DNA of 64,000 nt, taken from NCBI RefSeq assembly GCF_000160755.1, contig NZ_GG668576.1:1394031-1458030 (forward strand), written 5' to 3'. The stretch comes from Proteus mirabilis ATCC 29906. GTDB lineage: Bacteria; Pseudomonadota; Gammaproteobacteria; Enterobacterales; Enterobacteriaceae. The notes under the pieces were generated by a model. The model worked only from the letters and a program-made list of their open reading frames with translations, had not been told where the DNA came from and made no database searches. Positions 26,871 through 36,246 of this stretch are shown here, one piece after another. A program made the translations under genes and the position numbers. Within the stretch, counting starts at the first letter, position 1. Each line of letters opens with the position of its first letter.

Positions 26871-27368
26871 TTAATTATAAATAAGAGTAAATTCAAGATG
26901 GCTCTTAAATGATCCCACCGTTATATTATTTCCATAGCCAACCATTCTTGCCGATAAAGCAAATTCAGCATTATGGTTATATTTATTAACAGCCGTCATT
27001 AATTTATCATTATTTTTTACAATACCTTTATTATTTTGCATTGCTAAATTTAGTGCTATATCTTTAGCCGTCCCACTATTAATAAAATATTCCGAATAAT
27101 TAGGAACACTTTGGCCTCTTAAAATCATAGTGACTTTCTCTGTATTAACTGGGCAATTTTTTAATTTTATAGAAAAATCTATCCAGTCTGATGCTTGACC
27201 ATTTTTAATATTTCTAATATTGATTTTTTTTAAATCAATTAAGTGGTTTTTCGTTTCTAACTCACAAGGTGAGGCTACTACTGATCCATATACATTAATA
27301 TTAACAGTGTTGCTTAATGCGATAGGAGAATATGAAAATAATAAAAATAACGTTAGTGATTTCCACAT
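26871..27368 (-). CDS. Minor fimbrial subunit, operon 1
   Basis: A 165-residue pilin with a signal peptide (LFLLFSYSPIALS) and mature N-terminus TVNINVYGSV. The chaperone-usher pilin fold is indicated by the Cys pair (VASPCELETK, LKNCPVNT) and the C-terminal strand HLEFTLIYN with penultimate Tyr. It is probably an adaptor linking rod and adhesin. It is 12 bases after the preceding pilin gene. Confidence 0.85.
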   Translation of the reverse strand: MWKSLTLFLLFSYSPIALSNTVNINVYGSVVASPCELETKNHLIDLKKINIRNIKNGQASDWIDFSIKLKNCPVNTEKVTMILRGQSVPNYSEYFINSGTAKDIALNLAMQNNKGIVKNNDKLMTAVNKYNHNAEFALSARMVGYGNNITVGSFKSHLEFTLIYN

Positions 27369-27380
27369 AACACCCTCTTT

Positions 27381-27902
27381 TTATTGATAAATAAGCGTTG
27401 CTGTTATTTTGGCGGACACCGTCCCCGGTGTTGCATTACCTAATTTACTAAATGCTCGTGTTCTTAGTGGAACAGTAACCGATGGTTTACCATTAACCGC
27501 GATATATAAATTTTTTCCATTACCTAATGGAATTTCGCCATTACTGTTTTTATTTTGTAATTGAACGGCAATATTTTTTGCCGTCCCCTCATTTTTATAT
27601 AAATTATTCACATCTGCATTATCAGGCGTTCCAGAAAAAGTCAGCTTTACTTGATTTACCCCCGGAGAACAATCTATTAACTTAATATTAAAATCATTCC
27701 AAACAGAACTAGAGTTTACTTTATTAAATAAACTTTCTGGCATCTGTTTCAAATCAATATTAATATTTTTACTACCAGAAACATTACAAGTCGCGGCTTT
27801 TATATTTCCAGAAAATTGAAGTGTCACAGTACTTCCTGCAGATGAAAAAAAACTTATTCCAATAGTAGTTATAAGAAGGAAGAGCCTCATTACTTTTATC
27901 AT
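27381..27902 (-). CDS. Minor fimbrial subunit, operon 1
   Basis: A 173-residue pilin with a signal peptide ending near FFSSAGS and a mature start TVTLQFSGNIKAATC. The Cys pair (AATCNVSG, LIDCSPGV) and the C-terminal strand AKITATLIYQ are typical of chaperone-usher pilins. Tentatively FimF/FimG-like by position between usher and adhesin. An in-frame ATG four codons in (27890) is an alternative start. Confidence 0.85.
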   Translation of the reverse strand: MIKVMRLFLLITTIGISFFSSAGSTVTLQFSGNIKAATCNVSGSKNINIDLKQMPESLFNKVNSSSVWNDFNIKLIDCSPGVNQVKLTFSGTPDNADVNNLYKNEGTAKNIAVQLQNKNSNGEIPLGNGKNLYIAVNGKPSVTVPLRTRAFSKLGNATPGTVSAKITATLIYQ

Positions 27903-27968
27903 TTTACTTTCCTACAGGTAGCAAACATCAATAGCTATAAAAATAACCATGTTTGATATTTAAATTAA

Positions 27969-30476
27969 TTAATAGCAAGTTACAGTAGTTTTATAGAGCC
28001 CTAAATAATCTGGAATATCAGATAGATCATAATTTACCTGACAGCTTTCATTGTTGTATTTAATAGTAAAGTTTCCTTTCTGTTTTAGCCCTGATAAATA
28101 AACTTCTCCATCATTACCTACAATACTATTTAACTGACTATTGTCTTTAAAAATAGCTTGAGCGCCAAATGGTACTGGCTTTTTGTTTTCCAAATTTATC
28201 GTCATTAATACACGATAGCCTACATTTGCTGAAAAATTCGCTTTTACTAAAGCCCCTCGACTCGGTAAAACCGTCTGACTGGTAAGTTCCATTTCAGCAT
28301 TCTCTGGCAATCTTAATGTATCGATCTCGACAGTATTTTTACGATATGGTGTGACATAAGGAACTAATGCATACCCTGAGTTATTAGTCCTAACTCCCGC
28401 TTGATTTAATATCGTAATATCACCCGCATTAGGAATATCTACGATTGCCGCGGTTTCTCCCAGTTGCTGTCCAAAAACAACTCCCTGAGAATGAGCAACG
28501 ACGCTACCGCTCACACCATAGTAAAGATTATGATTATCTTTGCTATAACTGTACCCCCCCGTAATATCACCTAGTTGGCCTTTGTAGGATGCATTGATAT
28601 TTCCAGAAGATCCTTGATCTTGATTGGTAAATGCTTGTTGCACACTCCAATTTAGTCGATTATTTAACTGAGATGCCGATATACCTACACTTCCTGTACT
28701 TGAACTATTATTGTTACTATTCGCATTAAAATTATAATAAAAAGTATTATCAAATACGCTAAAGGGCACATTCACCGAAAAAGCCAACAAATGTTCATCA
28801 TCATTTTGTCTTTTCTGATCAGAAATATAAGAATGATTAACTGTATTTTTATTGTAGGTATAATTTATTCCATAGCTGATACCTTGCCAGCTATTATTAT
28901 AACCAAGTGTTGCTGATTGTTTTTTGCTTTTGCTGTTCCAATAATCCTCTTGTATATATCCGATAGCTAAAGAGCCATATTTATCACCTAAATTTTGATT
29001 AAGCGTTATCTCCGCACGATGACGGCGTTGCTCAATTTCAGGGCTATAATGAGTACGACGAAAACTATCAAATACTTCAGATAAACTATAAAAGCCACTC
29101 GTTGAATAGCGATAACCTGCTAAAGCAATATTGGTTCCTATATTGTTCAAATTCTTGTTATATCTAAACCGATAAGACTGACCTTGTTGCTTCCTTCCAT
29201 CATTAAAAGTTGACTTAGCCTGTGTAACATCAACAGAAACAGCACCAAATGAGCCTAAATTCTTCCCAACACCTAGGGAGTAAGATTGATAATTTTGACT
29301 CAACTGACTTCCCCCATAAGCAGTAGTGCCATAAGGTAAACCATAAACTAATGTAAACTGACCAAACTTCGTTTTATCTACATTATTATCATAAGCACGA
29401 TATTCACCGCCCGTTACGCTATAAGTGAAATGACCTTCACGCTGTAATACAGGTAAAGAGGCGAAAGGTACGATTTGATGTTGCTCACTACCATTAGCAC
29501 CCTTAATCGTAACGTATAAATCCCCACTACTACCTGATGGATATAAATCATTAATTTCAAAAGGGCCAGCTGCCACTTCAGTTTGATAAATAGTATATCC
29601 ATTTTGTTTGATAGTTATTTGCGAGTTACTTTTTGCAATCCCTCTAATGATAGGCGCATAGCCTCTTAAACTTTCTGGATACATCTCATCATCTGTTGAT
29701 AATTGCATGCCTCGAAACGGAACACTATCAAAAACATCAGATGAAGATATCCCATCCCCTAGTATTAACTGACTTTTTATTTTATTTATATTCCTAGATA
29801 AATAGGTATAAAGGGTGTTCCACTTCCCTGATTGATTACTTGTACTCGACCATGTTGTGTAGTTTCTTAAACGCCATGGTCCTAAATTTAAACCTGGTCT
29901 TAAATTTATATAATTTGAAGTTGTATTTGAACTGCCATTCTTACGATCATAGTTTTTAGAACCACTATAACTATAGTTTAGTAATAAGGCATTTATACCA
30001 TTATCAATATTATCTAACTCTATATATCCTCTTGGGTTTTTAGATAATGCAATTTGCGGAATACTTAAATATAACCTTTGTGAATCAAAATCTAATTCAC
30101 TTTTAGCTTCTGGTATCGCAGACAAATTGACACAGCTAGTATATTCAGAATAAAGCCCAGGATAATCTGTTGTTTTAACCCCAAAGTCATTTAGATCATT
30201 TACTGATAAACAAGGTTTAAGCTGATTATTTTTATCTTTATCAAATCTAATATTTTTAGTTAAAATTAAATTAGTGTTAACATAAATATCAACATAATAG
30301 TCACCTGCTAGCTGTTGGTTATTCTCAAAAGAAGATAAATCAATAATATCTTTATTTGGCAGCTCTAAAAAATCTGGATCAAAATAGATATCATCTAAAT
30401 TATTATTTTCTGCATATAATAAAGCTGCATAGCCTAAGTATAAAATGAGGCTAATACATACCTTACTTATTTTCAT
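27969..30476 (-). CDS. Outer-membrane fimbrial usher, operon 1
   Basis: An 835-residue outer-membrane usher (PapC/FimD family). After a signal peptide ending near LLYAE, an N-terminal chaperone-binding domain leads into the 24-strand barrel (repeated SYGINYTYNKN-like strands), a plug, and C-terminal domains (PVPFGAQAIF, GNDGEVYLSGL). The C-terminal Cys pair (NESCQVNYD ... TVTCY) is typical. It follows the chaperone by 16 bases. The chaperone-before-usher order resembles type 1-like operons rather than the Mrp/Pap order in operon 2. Confidence 0.94.
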   Translation of the reverse strand: MKISKVCISLILYLGYAALLYAENNNLDDIYFDPDFLELPNKDIIDLSSFENNQQLAGDYYVDIYVNTNLILTKNIRFDKDKNNQLKPCLSVNDLNDFGVKTTDYPGLYSEYTSCVNLSAIPEAKSELDFDSQRLYLSIPQIALSKNPRGYIELDNIDNGINALLLNYSYSGSKNYDRKNGSSNTTSNYINLRPGLNLGPWRLRNYTTWSSTSNQSGKWNTLYTYLSRNINKIKSQLILGDGISSSDVFDSVPFRGMQLSTDDEMYPESLRGYAPIIRGIAKSNSQITIKQNGYTIYQTEVAAGPFEINDLYPSGSSGDLYVTIKGANGSEQHQIVPFASLPVLQREGHFTYSVTGGEYRAYDNNVDKTKFGQFTLVYGLPYGTTAYGGSQLSQNYQSYSLGVGKNLGSFGAVSVDVTQAKSTFNDGRKQQGQSYRFRYNKNLNNIGTNIALAGYRYSTSGFYSLSEVFDSFRRTHYSPEIEQRRHRAEITLNQNLGDKYGSLAIGYIQEDYWNSKSKKQSATLGYNNSWQGISYGINYTYNKNTVNHSYISDQKRQNDDEHLLAFSVNVPFSVFDNTFYYNFNANSNNNSSSTGSVGISASQLNNRLNWSVQQAFTNQDQGSSGNINASYKGQLGDITGGYSYSKDNHNLYYGVSGSVVAHSQGVVFGQQLGETAAIVDIPNAGDITILNQAGVRTNNSGYALVPYVTPYRKNTVEIDTLRLPENAEMELTSQTVLPSRGALVKANFSANVGYRVLMTINLENKKPVPFGAQAIFKDNSQLNSIVGNDGEVYLSGLKQKGNFTIKYNNESCQVNYDLSDIPDYLGLYKTTVTCY

Positions 30477-30492
30477 ATTAGAAACCTAATTA

Positions 30493-31158
30493 TTATATTC
30501 TAACTTCGGATAAATCCACATTAGCCCCATAATCATTAATAAGCTCCCAGCTTATAAGACCATGTTCATTATTATCATTTATATCAAATGATTTAGTTGA
30601 AAAAGGTTTAGCATAAGAAACATCATCAACCAATTTTCCATTAAATTTTATTGTTTGAAAATTCATAAAATAAGGTGTGGGATTATAAACTATGACTTTC
30701 CCTCTTTCCTTTGACCAAGATAATTTCTTTTGTTCTTCTTCAAAATTAACGTCTTTTAGACTTTTAGGTCTATAGATCAATTTCATTTGCGTTTTAAATG
30801 CAATTTGTAATGAATTTTCTGTTTTTTCTGTAGCAGGGATCGTTTTTATATTTAACCAAAAAAGAGATTCTTGATCACTTGGTAGCCCTTCTTCTGTTAA
30901 AAAGATCCTCAATGTATTCTCTTTATCTGGATTCAATCTAAATAAAGGTGGCGTGATCGTAAATTTTGACTGTTTTTTTTCCTCAAAATCATCTATCCAT
31001 GACTGGATCAAATAAGGCATTTTATCTGGGTTTTTCACGTTAATGCTGACATTCTTATTGCCTTCATTATAAATTACCCTTGTGCCACTAATAATAACAC
31101 CTGCATAAGATGTATTAATAATAAATAAAGAAATAAAAAATAGAATAATAGACTTCAT
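30493..31158 (-). CDS. Periplasmic fimbrial chaperone, operon 1
   Basis: A 221-residue PapD-like chaperone with a signal peptide (LFIINTSYAG). The N-terminal immunoglobulin-like domain shows ISGTRVIYNEGNKNVSINVKN and the family signature around FRLNPDKENTLRI, whose conserved Arg and Lys anchor subunit C-termini. It delivers subunits to the neighbouring usher. The gene lies between the major pilin and the usher with short gaps. Confidence 0.93.
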   Translation of the reverse strand: MKSIILFFISLFIINTSYAGVIISGTRVIYNEGNKNVSINVKNPDKMPYLIQSWIDDFEEKKQSKFTITPPLFRLNPDKENTLRIFLTEEGLPSDQESLFWLNIKTIPATEKTENSLQIAFKTQMKLIYRPKSLKDVNFEEEQKKLSWSKERGKVIVYNPTPYFMNFQTIKFNGKLVDDVSYAKPFSTKSFDINDNNEHGLISWELINDYGANVDLSEVRI

Positions 31159-31228
31159 ATTATCACCATAAAATGATTGTATAATAAGGTTTAAATCCCT
31201 TTAAACCTTATGACTTACCTAGTTATTT

Positions 31229-31753
31229 TTAATTATAATTAATAGTAAATGTTGCATTCGCATTTGCTAAACCCGCAGTGACAGAATCTGTTTTAGCAAT
31301 ATAACGAGCTCTAAAGTCTAAATTATTTTCAACACCTTCTTTTAATGGATAAGTTTTAGATGCGGTAAATAAAGGGACAACAGTATTTGCATCATCCGTA
31401 ATTTGAATACCGACACCTGTTGCCACTCCCGACTCTTGTTTTAGCGCAATAACAGTATCGTCTCCAGAATAAGACTCTGCATCAAATTTAACAGATGCAG
31501 TACTTACTGTTGCAGGGCAATTAATTAATTTAATCGTAAATTTAGTTGCCGCAGCAGTAACTCCGGCACTAGGTAATGCTGTTTTAGATACCTTACCTAA
31601 ATTAACTTTTAGAGCATCAGATCCAGCTGCTAATTCACATGCGTTATCGATAATTTCTCCTGTAAAATCGATTGTTCCATCTGCAGCTAATGCATTATTC
31701 GCGACAAAAATAGACGTTGTAGCAATCAACATTGCAATAAAGCTTTTTCTCAT
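31229..31753 (-). CDS. Major fimbrial subunit, operon 1
   Basis: A 174-residue pilin with a clean signal peptide (FVANNALA) and a mature start ADGTIDFTGEIIDNAC. The Cys pair is DNACELAAG and LINCPATV; the C-terminal strand is NATFTINYN. Being first in the operon and Ala/Thr-rich, it is the likely shaft subunit. A 694-base untranslated region lies upstream, containing a hexanucleotide repeat. Confidence 0.92.
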   Translation of the reverse strand: MRKSFIAMLIATTSIFVANNALAADGTIDFTGEIIDNACELAAGSDALKVNLGKVSKTALPSAGVTAAATKFTIKLINCPATVSTASVKFDAESYSGDDTVIALKQESGVATGVGIQITDDANTVVPLFTASKTYPLKEGVENNLDFRARYIAKTDSVTAGLANANATFTINYN

Positions 31754-32447
31754 TTATTTCTCCAAATAATTATTTTAAACACATTGAGATAATAGAAATA
31801 AGATTAATTAACTCAATACGCGAGTATTATCTATTTATTATTTGAAATAAACAAGTTTCGGTTATTACAGTATAATGTTAATAACATTTTAATATTAAAT
31901 AGTGTTATTAACTAATAAAACACAGTATAAGTTAAACAATATTTTTTACTTTTAATAAATCTTATTTTTAATAATTTGAAACAAAAATAAAAATAAAAAT
32001 AAAAATAAAATTTTTCTTTTTTAAATAAAATATTTTTTTGTTTTTTTTTATAACTCATATAGTGTTAATCGTATATTAATGTTCAATAAAAGTGAGTTTT
32101 CTGATTAAAATAAAATAAATTCTAGCTGTATATAAGCTCTAAATGCTTATTTAATCAACACTATGGCTAAAAAACATCAATACTATATTCTAAATACCTG
32201 TATAAGTTAGTGATTTACTCTAAAGAAAAGCTAAGAATTTTTTCAAATTTATATAAAAAGCATTATTTATCACAAAAATCACAGTTCGATTGTTTTCCAA
32301 CCAAAAAAATATTTACTATTCATCTTTAATGATAAAAATCAAAAACCATGCTTTGTAAAAGGAAATACTTTGGTGTAAAACTAAATTTAGTTTTTACTTA
32401 TATCGCATTAAGCAAAATTTTCTGCCACGTATCTATTAGGAAGCACT
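31754..32447. other. Divergent promoter region: fimbrial operon 1 / DyP peroxidase
   Basis: A stretch of 694 bases without a gene. It is very AT-rich and holds the (AAAAAT) repeat at 31983-32010 and nearby long A and T tracts. No invertase gene or pair of long inverted repeats marking an invertible switch was found. Confidence 0.6.
31983..32010. repeat. Hexanucleotide tandem repeat (AAAAAT), about 4.7 copies
   Basis: Four perfect AAAAAT units (31983-32006) plus AAAA, followed directly by T-tracts. It lies 230-257 bases upstream of the major pilin start, in the 5' region of the fimbrial operon. Short repeats of this kind can change copy number by slipped-strand mispairing. Confidence 0.85.
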
Positions 32448-33377
32448 ATGAAATATCAAGATGTAACAAAAACCCCCTGTGAGAACGCTTATTTTCTAGT
32501 CTTTAATCTTATTAACTCATCGGAAACCCGCCCTACTCTTATCGACTTTTGTAATAATCTATCAGGTCTTCTTCGTAGTATGAGAACCCGTTTCCCTGAA
32601 TTAGACGTAAGTTGTGTGATGGGATTTGGTGCTGATGCATGGTCTAAACTATTCCCTAATCAAGCTAAACCGCGAGAATTAAATACCTTTAAGCAAATCA
32701 ACGGCGATGTGTATACCGCAGTATCGACACCTGGCGATCTGTTTTTTCACATACGGGCACTAAAGGTATCCGCTTGTTATGAATTAGCTGCAATTATTAG
32801 CCAAAAATTAAACTCTATTGCCACCTCAGAAGATGAAGTACATGGTTTCCGCTATTTTGATGGTCGCTCAATTATTGGCTTTGTGGATGGAACAGAAAAT
32901 CCTGAGTTTGAAGATGAGCGTGTCGCTTATGCGGTTATTGGTGATGAAGATCCACTGTTTACCGGTGGAAGTTATGCATTTGTACAAAAATACATTCATG
33001 ATATGGCGGCTTGGGAAAACCAATCTCTCATCGAGCAAGAAAAAGTGATCGGTAGGCATAAATTCAATGATGTTGAACTAACTGATGAAGAAAAAGATCC
33101 AGGCTCACACAATGTCGTCACCAATATTCAAGATGAAAACGGTGATGATTTAAAAATCGTACGAGCAAATATGCCGTTTTCAAATCCCTCCAAAAATGAA
33201 TATGGTACCTATTTTATTGGTTATGCTCGCTATTTCTCAACAACAAACCGTATGTTAGAAAATATGTTTGCAGGAACACCTGAAGGACATACCGATAAAC
33301 TACTAAAATTCAGTACTCCCGTCACGGGCACATTATTTTTTGTCCCATCTCCGGCGTTTTTAGATGATATAGAATAA
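32448..33377 (+). CDS. DyP-type haem peroxidase (YfeX-like)
   Basis: A 309-residue cytosolic haem peroxidase. The GxxDG motif is at Gly144-Gly148 (GFVDGTENP) with catalytic Asp147, the proximal haem ligand is probably His221 (DPGSHNVV) and the distal Arg is Arg239 (KIVRANMPF). It resembles E. coli YfeX, for which peroxidase and disputed haem-dechelating activities have been reported. No signal peptide or Tat motif is present and no encapsulin gene is nearby. It lies between two fimbrial operons and faces the second. Its transcript runs into a long inverted repeat at 33407-33467. Confidence 0.92.
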   Translation: MKYQDVTKTPCENAYFLVFNLINSSETRPTLIDFCNNLSGLLRSMRTRFPELDVSCVMGFGADAWSKLFPNQAKPRELNTFKQINGDVYTAVSTPGDLFFHIRALKVSACYELAAIISQKLNSIATSEDEVHGFRYFDGRSIIGFVDGTENPEFEDERVAYAVIGDEDPLFTGGSYAFVQKYIHDMAAWENQSLIEQEKVIGRHKFNDVELTDEEKDPGSHNVVTNIQDENGDDLKIVRANMPFSNPSKNEYGTYFIGYARYFSTTNRMLENMFAGTPEGHTDKLLKFSTPVTGTLFFVPSPAFLDDIE

Positions 33378-33406
33378 AAGTTGATTATCAGTACAAACAA
33401 AAAGTT

Positions 33407-33467
33407 AATAGCAATAGCTCATACACTGCTCTATATTCGATAAGAACAAGAAAGAGCTATTGCTATT
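33407..33467. terminator. Inverted repeat between DyP gene and fimbrial operon 2
   Basis: Perfect 14-base arms (33407-33420 and 33454-33467) separated by 33 bases, lying between convergent stop codons. The loop is long for an intrinsic terminator, so termination efficiency is uncertain. Confidence 0.5.
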
Positions 33468-33508
33468 CAATATGATGACGGCATTAACTTACAATATTAA
33501 GCGCCTGA

Positions 33509-34528
33509 TCAGTCAACCAATACCCGCAAAATAGCACTTCCTTGAAAACTACCTTCAACAGGGTTTCTTATATCATTAGGATGAAAGGTTGATGTGATAG
33601 AAAATGTTTTCGCAGCACCTGCGTTAAGTTTAAATTTACCTTTATATTCGGTATCGTTATATTTCAACTCACAAGAGCCACCATTACCACATTTTGTATA
33701 GTTTTCCGTTTTTCCAGAAACAGGTGCACTTCCTATTAATGAAACGGATACTGATGCATCATAATCACACGTTAGTTGATAGTTATAAGGCGGGGTAACA
33801 TTGTTAATAGATTCTTCTGGGGTCATATTTCCATGAGATAAGTTAATAACTTGGTTTTTAATATTACATTTACTTGTGATACTCACAGGAATATTAATAT
33901 AACTATTCATATAAGGCTTCATTGCATTACCAAATTGAAGATAACCCGTACTGTTACCACCAGACCCTTTATTTTCTTCATAAGCCCATGCAAAAGGAAT
34001 ATTTAAATTATATGATCCCGGATAAGCCGTCGCTCTGGACACCGCCACAGTTAATGACATAGAACGATCTAACGGAAGCACTGCAGAACCTAATCCCCAA
34101 ACGGTTCCAACACTATGGCAACCACTCGGTGACTGCTTAGCATAATAATTTGGCCCTACATAAACCTGATTATTGTTATTATTGGTACCTGCTAGTGTCC
34201 AAGAGAGATTGGACAAATAATAGCTCAATCCTGATGAATGTTTTTGCCAAGTATTTGTTTGTGGCAATCTAATCCAATAGCGGTAATTTCCTTCTTCTGC
34301 CATTGAGCCTGAACCACTACAGTAAGAAGCGATAACCCGCCACCCTTTAACCTGAGGTATGGTCACCTTAATTACACCACTGGCGTTAGCATCTGTCACA
34401 TTAAGCGCAGGGGCTGTTGCTGATGCAGTACTACCATTTGACGGTACATGCAAAAAATTTTGTTGCCAGCCTACCGCATATGGTGTGGCTAAAGAAAATA
34501 AAGCTATTCCTATTAATGTCTTATTCAT
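33509..34528 (-). CDS. Two-domain fimbrial tip adhesin, operon 2
   Basis: A 339-residue secreted protein with a signal peptide ending near ATPYAVG. The N-terminal half (mature start WQQNFLHVPSNG) is rich in Trp, Tyr, Asn and Ser and unlike the operon 1 adhesin, so it probably binds a different receptor. The C-terminal half is pilin-like, with Cys residues (TSKCNIKN, LTCDYD, CGNGGSC) and the terminal strand SAILRVLVD. It is the last gene of the operon, where PapG/MrpH-type adhesins lie. The receptor cannot be predicted. Confidence 0.83.
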   Translation of the reverse strand: MNKTLIGIALFSLATPYAVGWQQNFLHVPSNGSTASATAPALNVTDANASGVIKVTIPQVKGWRVIASYCSGSGSMAEEGNYRYWIRLPQTNTWQKHSSGLSYYLSNLSWTLAGTNNNNNQVYVGPNYYAKQSPSGCHSVGTVWGLGSAVLPLDRSMSLTVAVSRATAYPGSYNLNIPFAWAYEENKGSGGNSTGYLQFGNAMKPYMNSYINIPVSITSKCNIKNQVINLSHGNMTPEESINNVTPPYNYQLTCDYDASVSVSLIGSAPVSGKTENYTKCGNGGSCELKYNDTEYKGKFKLNAGAAKTFSITSTFHPNDIRNPVEGSFQGSAILRVLVD

Positions 34529-34599
34529 TTAAACCGTCCTACTTTTTAGGATTACATAAACCTCAGTCTCTGATACTCATCATTGACTCTGTTTTAGGT

Positions 34600-35145
34600 T
34601 TAGTTATAAACAATGCTTAATGATGCGGAGGCCGTAAAATTTCCAGGAGATAAATCAGCAGTACCTGTTTTAAAAGGAACAGCAGTAATAGTAAATTGGC
34701 TCCTGTCTTGCCCTGTATTAGAAAAACCTTTTGTAATGGCATAACCTCGAGGGGCTGAACCATTCAAACGCAAAGGATTATTCTCATCAACACTCTCTCC
34801 TTGATATAAGGCAAGGCCAAATCGATTTGAATTCACGCTATCTGCGGAAACTTTAAGCACATTATCAGGCGCTCCAGCTAACTGAATGCCAGATACTTTG
34901 ACGTAAGGTGAGCCCTTAAAATAAGTACATGTAATAGGAATATTTTTTGTGATAGCGCTTGTTTGACCATCGACTTTATAAGTCATTATTTGATTAAAAG
35001 AAAACTGTATAGGGATATTATTATTAACAACACAAGGTGGAACATAAATAGCGCCTGTAATAGCTATATTTATATCAACTGCCCGTGCAGTTCCTGATAG
35101 TAAATATAAAAAAATAGGCAGTATAAAATATTTACTTTTATTCAT
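34600..35145 (-). CDS. Minor fimbrial subunit, operon 2 (MrpG/PapF-like position)
   Basis: A 181-residue pilin with a signal peptide (LYLLSGTARA) and mature start VDINIAITGAIYVPPC. Cys residues PPCVVNNN and ITCTYFKG and the C-terminal strand ASLSIVYN mark the pilin fold. ATG at 35145 follows GAGG at good spacing and is preferred to the upstream ATG at 35157. It overlaps the previous gene's end by eight bases, so it is translationally coupled. Position before the adhesin suggests a tip adaptor. Confidence 0.83.
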   Translation of the reverse strand: MNKSKYFILPIFLYLLSGTARAVDINIAITGAIYVPPCVVNNNIPIQFSFNQIMTYKVDGQTSAITKNIPITCTYFKGSPYVKVSGIQLAGAPDNVLKVSADSVNSNRFGLALYQGESVDENNPLRLNGSAPRGYAITKGFSNTGQDRSQFTITAVPFKTGTADLSPGNFTASASLSIVYN

Positions 35146-35704
35146 AAGAAACCTCAAATTCTACCGTGGCATTATAAACTCCAGGTACAACACTTTTTTC
35201 CTGTATTGCTTTTGGTGTCGCTTCAACAAATGCATTAAAGGTTAGCAACATCGTGCCATCGTTAAGTTGAGTTCCATTTCCACCGTTATGGTTTTCACCT
35301 AAAGTAATACGTTGGTTTCCATCTATATCAATTAATCCAATGGCTAACTTACTTTTATTAACGCCAGAAGAAAGTGTAAGGTACTTTTGTTGTTCAGCCC
35401 CCATCTCTGGCTCTGGCTGCCCATTAAATTTAATTTTCACTGATTTCCATAACGATTTTGCATCACATTGGATCAGTTTAATGGTAAATTTTTCTGCAGG
35501 TCTAACCGCAGGATATTTCCAATAATCCCTTGGTGTGCTATTTAAAAAAACCACATTTTGATTTAAACTTGGCTGATCAATTCTACATGGCGTATCAATC
35601 AAAGTACCATCAAAATTCATTGTTGTAGCCGCATTTGCAACAGGTAAAAAAATAAGCATAAAAAATAATATTTTTACCCATTCTCTATAAAAATAAATAA
35701 CCAT
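35138..35704 (-). CDS. Minor fimbrial subunit, operon 2
   Basis: A 188-residue pilin with a signal peptide (LIFLPVANA) and mature start ATTMNFDGTLIDTPC. The Cys pair is DTPCRIDQ and LIQCDAKS, and the C-terminal strand is ATVEFEVSYE. The first residues before the hydrophobic core (MVIYFYREWVK) are unusually long, so an internal start is possible. It is 15 bases after the upstream gene. Confidence 0.83.
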   Translation of the reverse strand: MVIYFYREWVKILFFMLIFLPVANAATTMNFDGTLIDTPCRIDQPSLNQNVVFLNSTPRDYWKYPAVRPAEKFTIKLIQCDAKSLWKSVKIKFNGQPEPEMGAEQQKYLTLSSGVNKSKLAIGLIDIDGNQRITLGENHNGGNGTQLNDGTMLLTFNAFVEATPKAIQEKSVVPGVYNATVEFEVSYE

Positions 35705-35719
35705 ATGATCTACCTTAAA

Positions 35720-36223
35720 TTAATTATACTGCAATTTAAGAGTTAATATATTTAACTTCCGGTCAAGAATATTTCTCTTTATTTCATCTGAAAAGAGGTA
35801 ATTCAAAATAACATTATCTTTATAATGCTTTAATCTATTCATTCTTATATCAATATTTTCTACGTTATCGTTGATTTTATTTGTGAAACTTAACACACTA
35901 GTAAACGCAGGTTTACTATTTGAGCTGTTTTTAAAATCACTATAAATATTACAACCACCAATAACGACATCAATATCTTTTATGTATAGCTCTTTTAAAC
36001 TAATTTCATTCGAAATAAGCTCACAAGGAGCATTTAAAAATGAGCCTTTTATATATATAAAACCATGTTGATTTTTTTCATTTTGATTATAAAAATCAAT
36101 TTTTGCTCTATTAATATTAAAGAATGATTTATCTCGAGCAACAGGTTCTGCAAAGCCAATTTGAGAAATAAAAAGGCCATTAATGTAAAGCATCAACATA
36201 AAAATAAATTTTCTATTCTTCAC
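35720..36223 (-). CDS. Minor fimbrial subunit, operon 2 (divergent)
   Basis: A 167-residue secreted protein with a signal peptide ending near SQIGFAE. It has a pilin-like Cys pair (NAPCELIS, VIGGCNIY) and a C-terminal strand ILTLKLQYN but is otherwise divergent. The frame extends to 36268, overlapping the chaperone gene. A GTG at 36223 preceded by GGAGA at seven bases is the better start and removes the overlap. Its position after the chaperone matches PapE/MrpE-type subunits. Confidence 0.78.
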   Translation of the reverse strand: MKNRKFIFMLMLYINGLFISQIGFAEPVARDKSFFNINRAKIDFYNQNEKNQHGFIYIKGSFLNAPCELISNEISLKELYIKDIDVVIGGCNIYSDFKNSSNSKPAFTSVLSFTNKINDNVENIDIRMNRLKHYKDNVILNYLFSDEIKRNILDRKLNILTLKLQYN

Positions 36224-36246
36224 CTTTCTATCTCCAAAATCAGTTT

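Noticed and set aside
31754-32447. Invertible promoter switch for fimbrial operon 1
   Set aside because: No pair of long inverted repeats and no recombinase gene nearby.
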